Assembly (NCBI GenBank): GCA_027061625.1
Contig: JAMOVF010000146.1
Span: 1 to 6,029 of the forward strand
Length of the DNA stretch: 6,029 nucleotides
Origin: Deltaproteobacteria bacterium
GTDB lineage: Bacteria; Desulfobacterota; Dissulfuribacteria; Dissulfuribacterales; JALVPX01
Direction: 5' to 3'
The position numbers and the translations under genes are program-made. Of the stretch, positions 5,903 to 6,029 are shown one piece after another. Positions within the stretch are counted from its first letter, which is position 1, and each line of letters starts with the position of its first letter. Below the pieces are notes generated by a model that did no database searches, had not been told where the DNA came from, and worked only from the letters and a program-made list of their open reading frames with translations.

Positions 5903-6029
5903 ATGAGCAAGAAGAAGTTTGAGCGTACGAAGCCACATGTAAACGTAGGTACGATAGGTCACATTGACCATGGCAAGACCACATTGACAGCAGCCATAAC
6001 GCGAGTATTGGCTGAGAAAGGTTGGGCGG
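5903..6029 (+). CDS. tuf: Translation elongation factor Tu, 3' part beyond window
   Basis: The window ends 42 codons into EF-Tu, the GTPase that delivers aminoacyl-tRNA to the ribosomal A site. The visible part begins MSKKKFERTKPHVNVGTIGH and contains the G1 (P-loop) motif GHIDHGKT (19-26), then TLTAAITRVLAEKGWA. The sequence FERTKPHVNVGTIGH separates it clearly from EF-G, SelB and IF-2, and valine-to-isoleucine in the P loop (GHVDHGK to GHIDHGK) is a common natural variant. A full protein would have ~395-400 residues. The ATG at 5903 has a strong Shine-Dalgarno sequence GGAGGA (5891-5896) at 6 bases. The 62-base gap after rpsG holds no convincing promoter, terminator or remnant of fusA, so tuf is probably transcribed with rpsL and rpsG. 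Confidence 0.97.
   Translation, partial: MSKKKFERTKPHVNVGTIGHIDHGKTTLTAAITRVLAEKGWA

Noticed and set aside
5289..5984. Long open frame (231 codons) on the minus strand opposite rpsG and tuf
   Set aside because: It lies antisense to highly conserved S7, the intergenic gap and EF-Tu, and its translation resembles no family I know. A shadow of the real genes.

Overview
The window is ordinary, gene-dense bacterial chromosome holding eight recognisable housekeeping genes, two of them cut by the window edges. A Kdo transferase (waaA/kdtA) means an organism with lipopolysaccharide, so a Gram-negative cell. A RemA/DUF370 gene between yicC and gmk, the EF-Tu P-loop spelling GHIDHGKT, and the moderate base composition fit a member of the old Deltaproteobacteria (Desulfobacterota or a relative). 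This placement is an inference and I cannot name a genus.

Left block, + strand, 1-3968: the 3' part of yicC (YicC/YloC-family RNase), a 173-base gap with a weak candidate promoter, then remA, gmk, rlmB and waaA packed with gaps of 8, 19 and 1 bases. The tight packing suggests one transcription unit from remA onward, with translational coupling at gmk, rlmB and waaA. The yicC-remA-gmk order is the one known from Bacillus subtilis (yloC-remA-gmk). Here the downstream partners are an rRNA methyltransferase and the Kdo transferase.

Middle: coaX (type III pantothenate kinase) lies on the - strand and its 3' end overlaps the 3' end of waaA by 15 bases. Its 5' end faces a 207-base divergent intergenic region.

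Right block, + strand, 4822-6029: a strong sigma-70-type promoter (TTGACA, 17-base spacer, TATTAA), an AT-rich leader of about 110 bases, then rpsL (S12), rpsG (S7) and the start of tuf (EF-Tu). This is a streptomycin (str) operon in which fusA, normally between rpsG and tuf, is absent from its usual place.

I found no mobile element, CRISPR array, tRNA, rRNA or phage gene, and no evidence of a new defence or biosynthetic system. The points most worth checking are the missing fusA, the RemA homologue in an LPS-bearing bacterium, the convergent waaA/coaX overlap, and a small hairpin covering the rlmB ribosome binding site.
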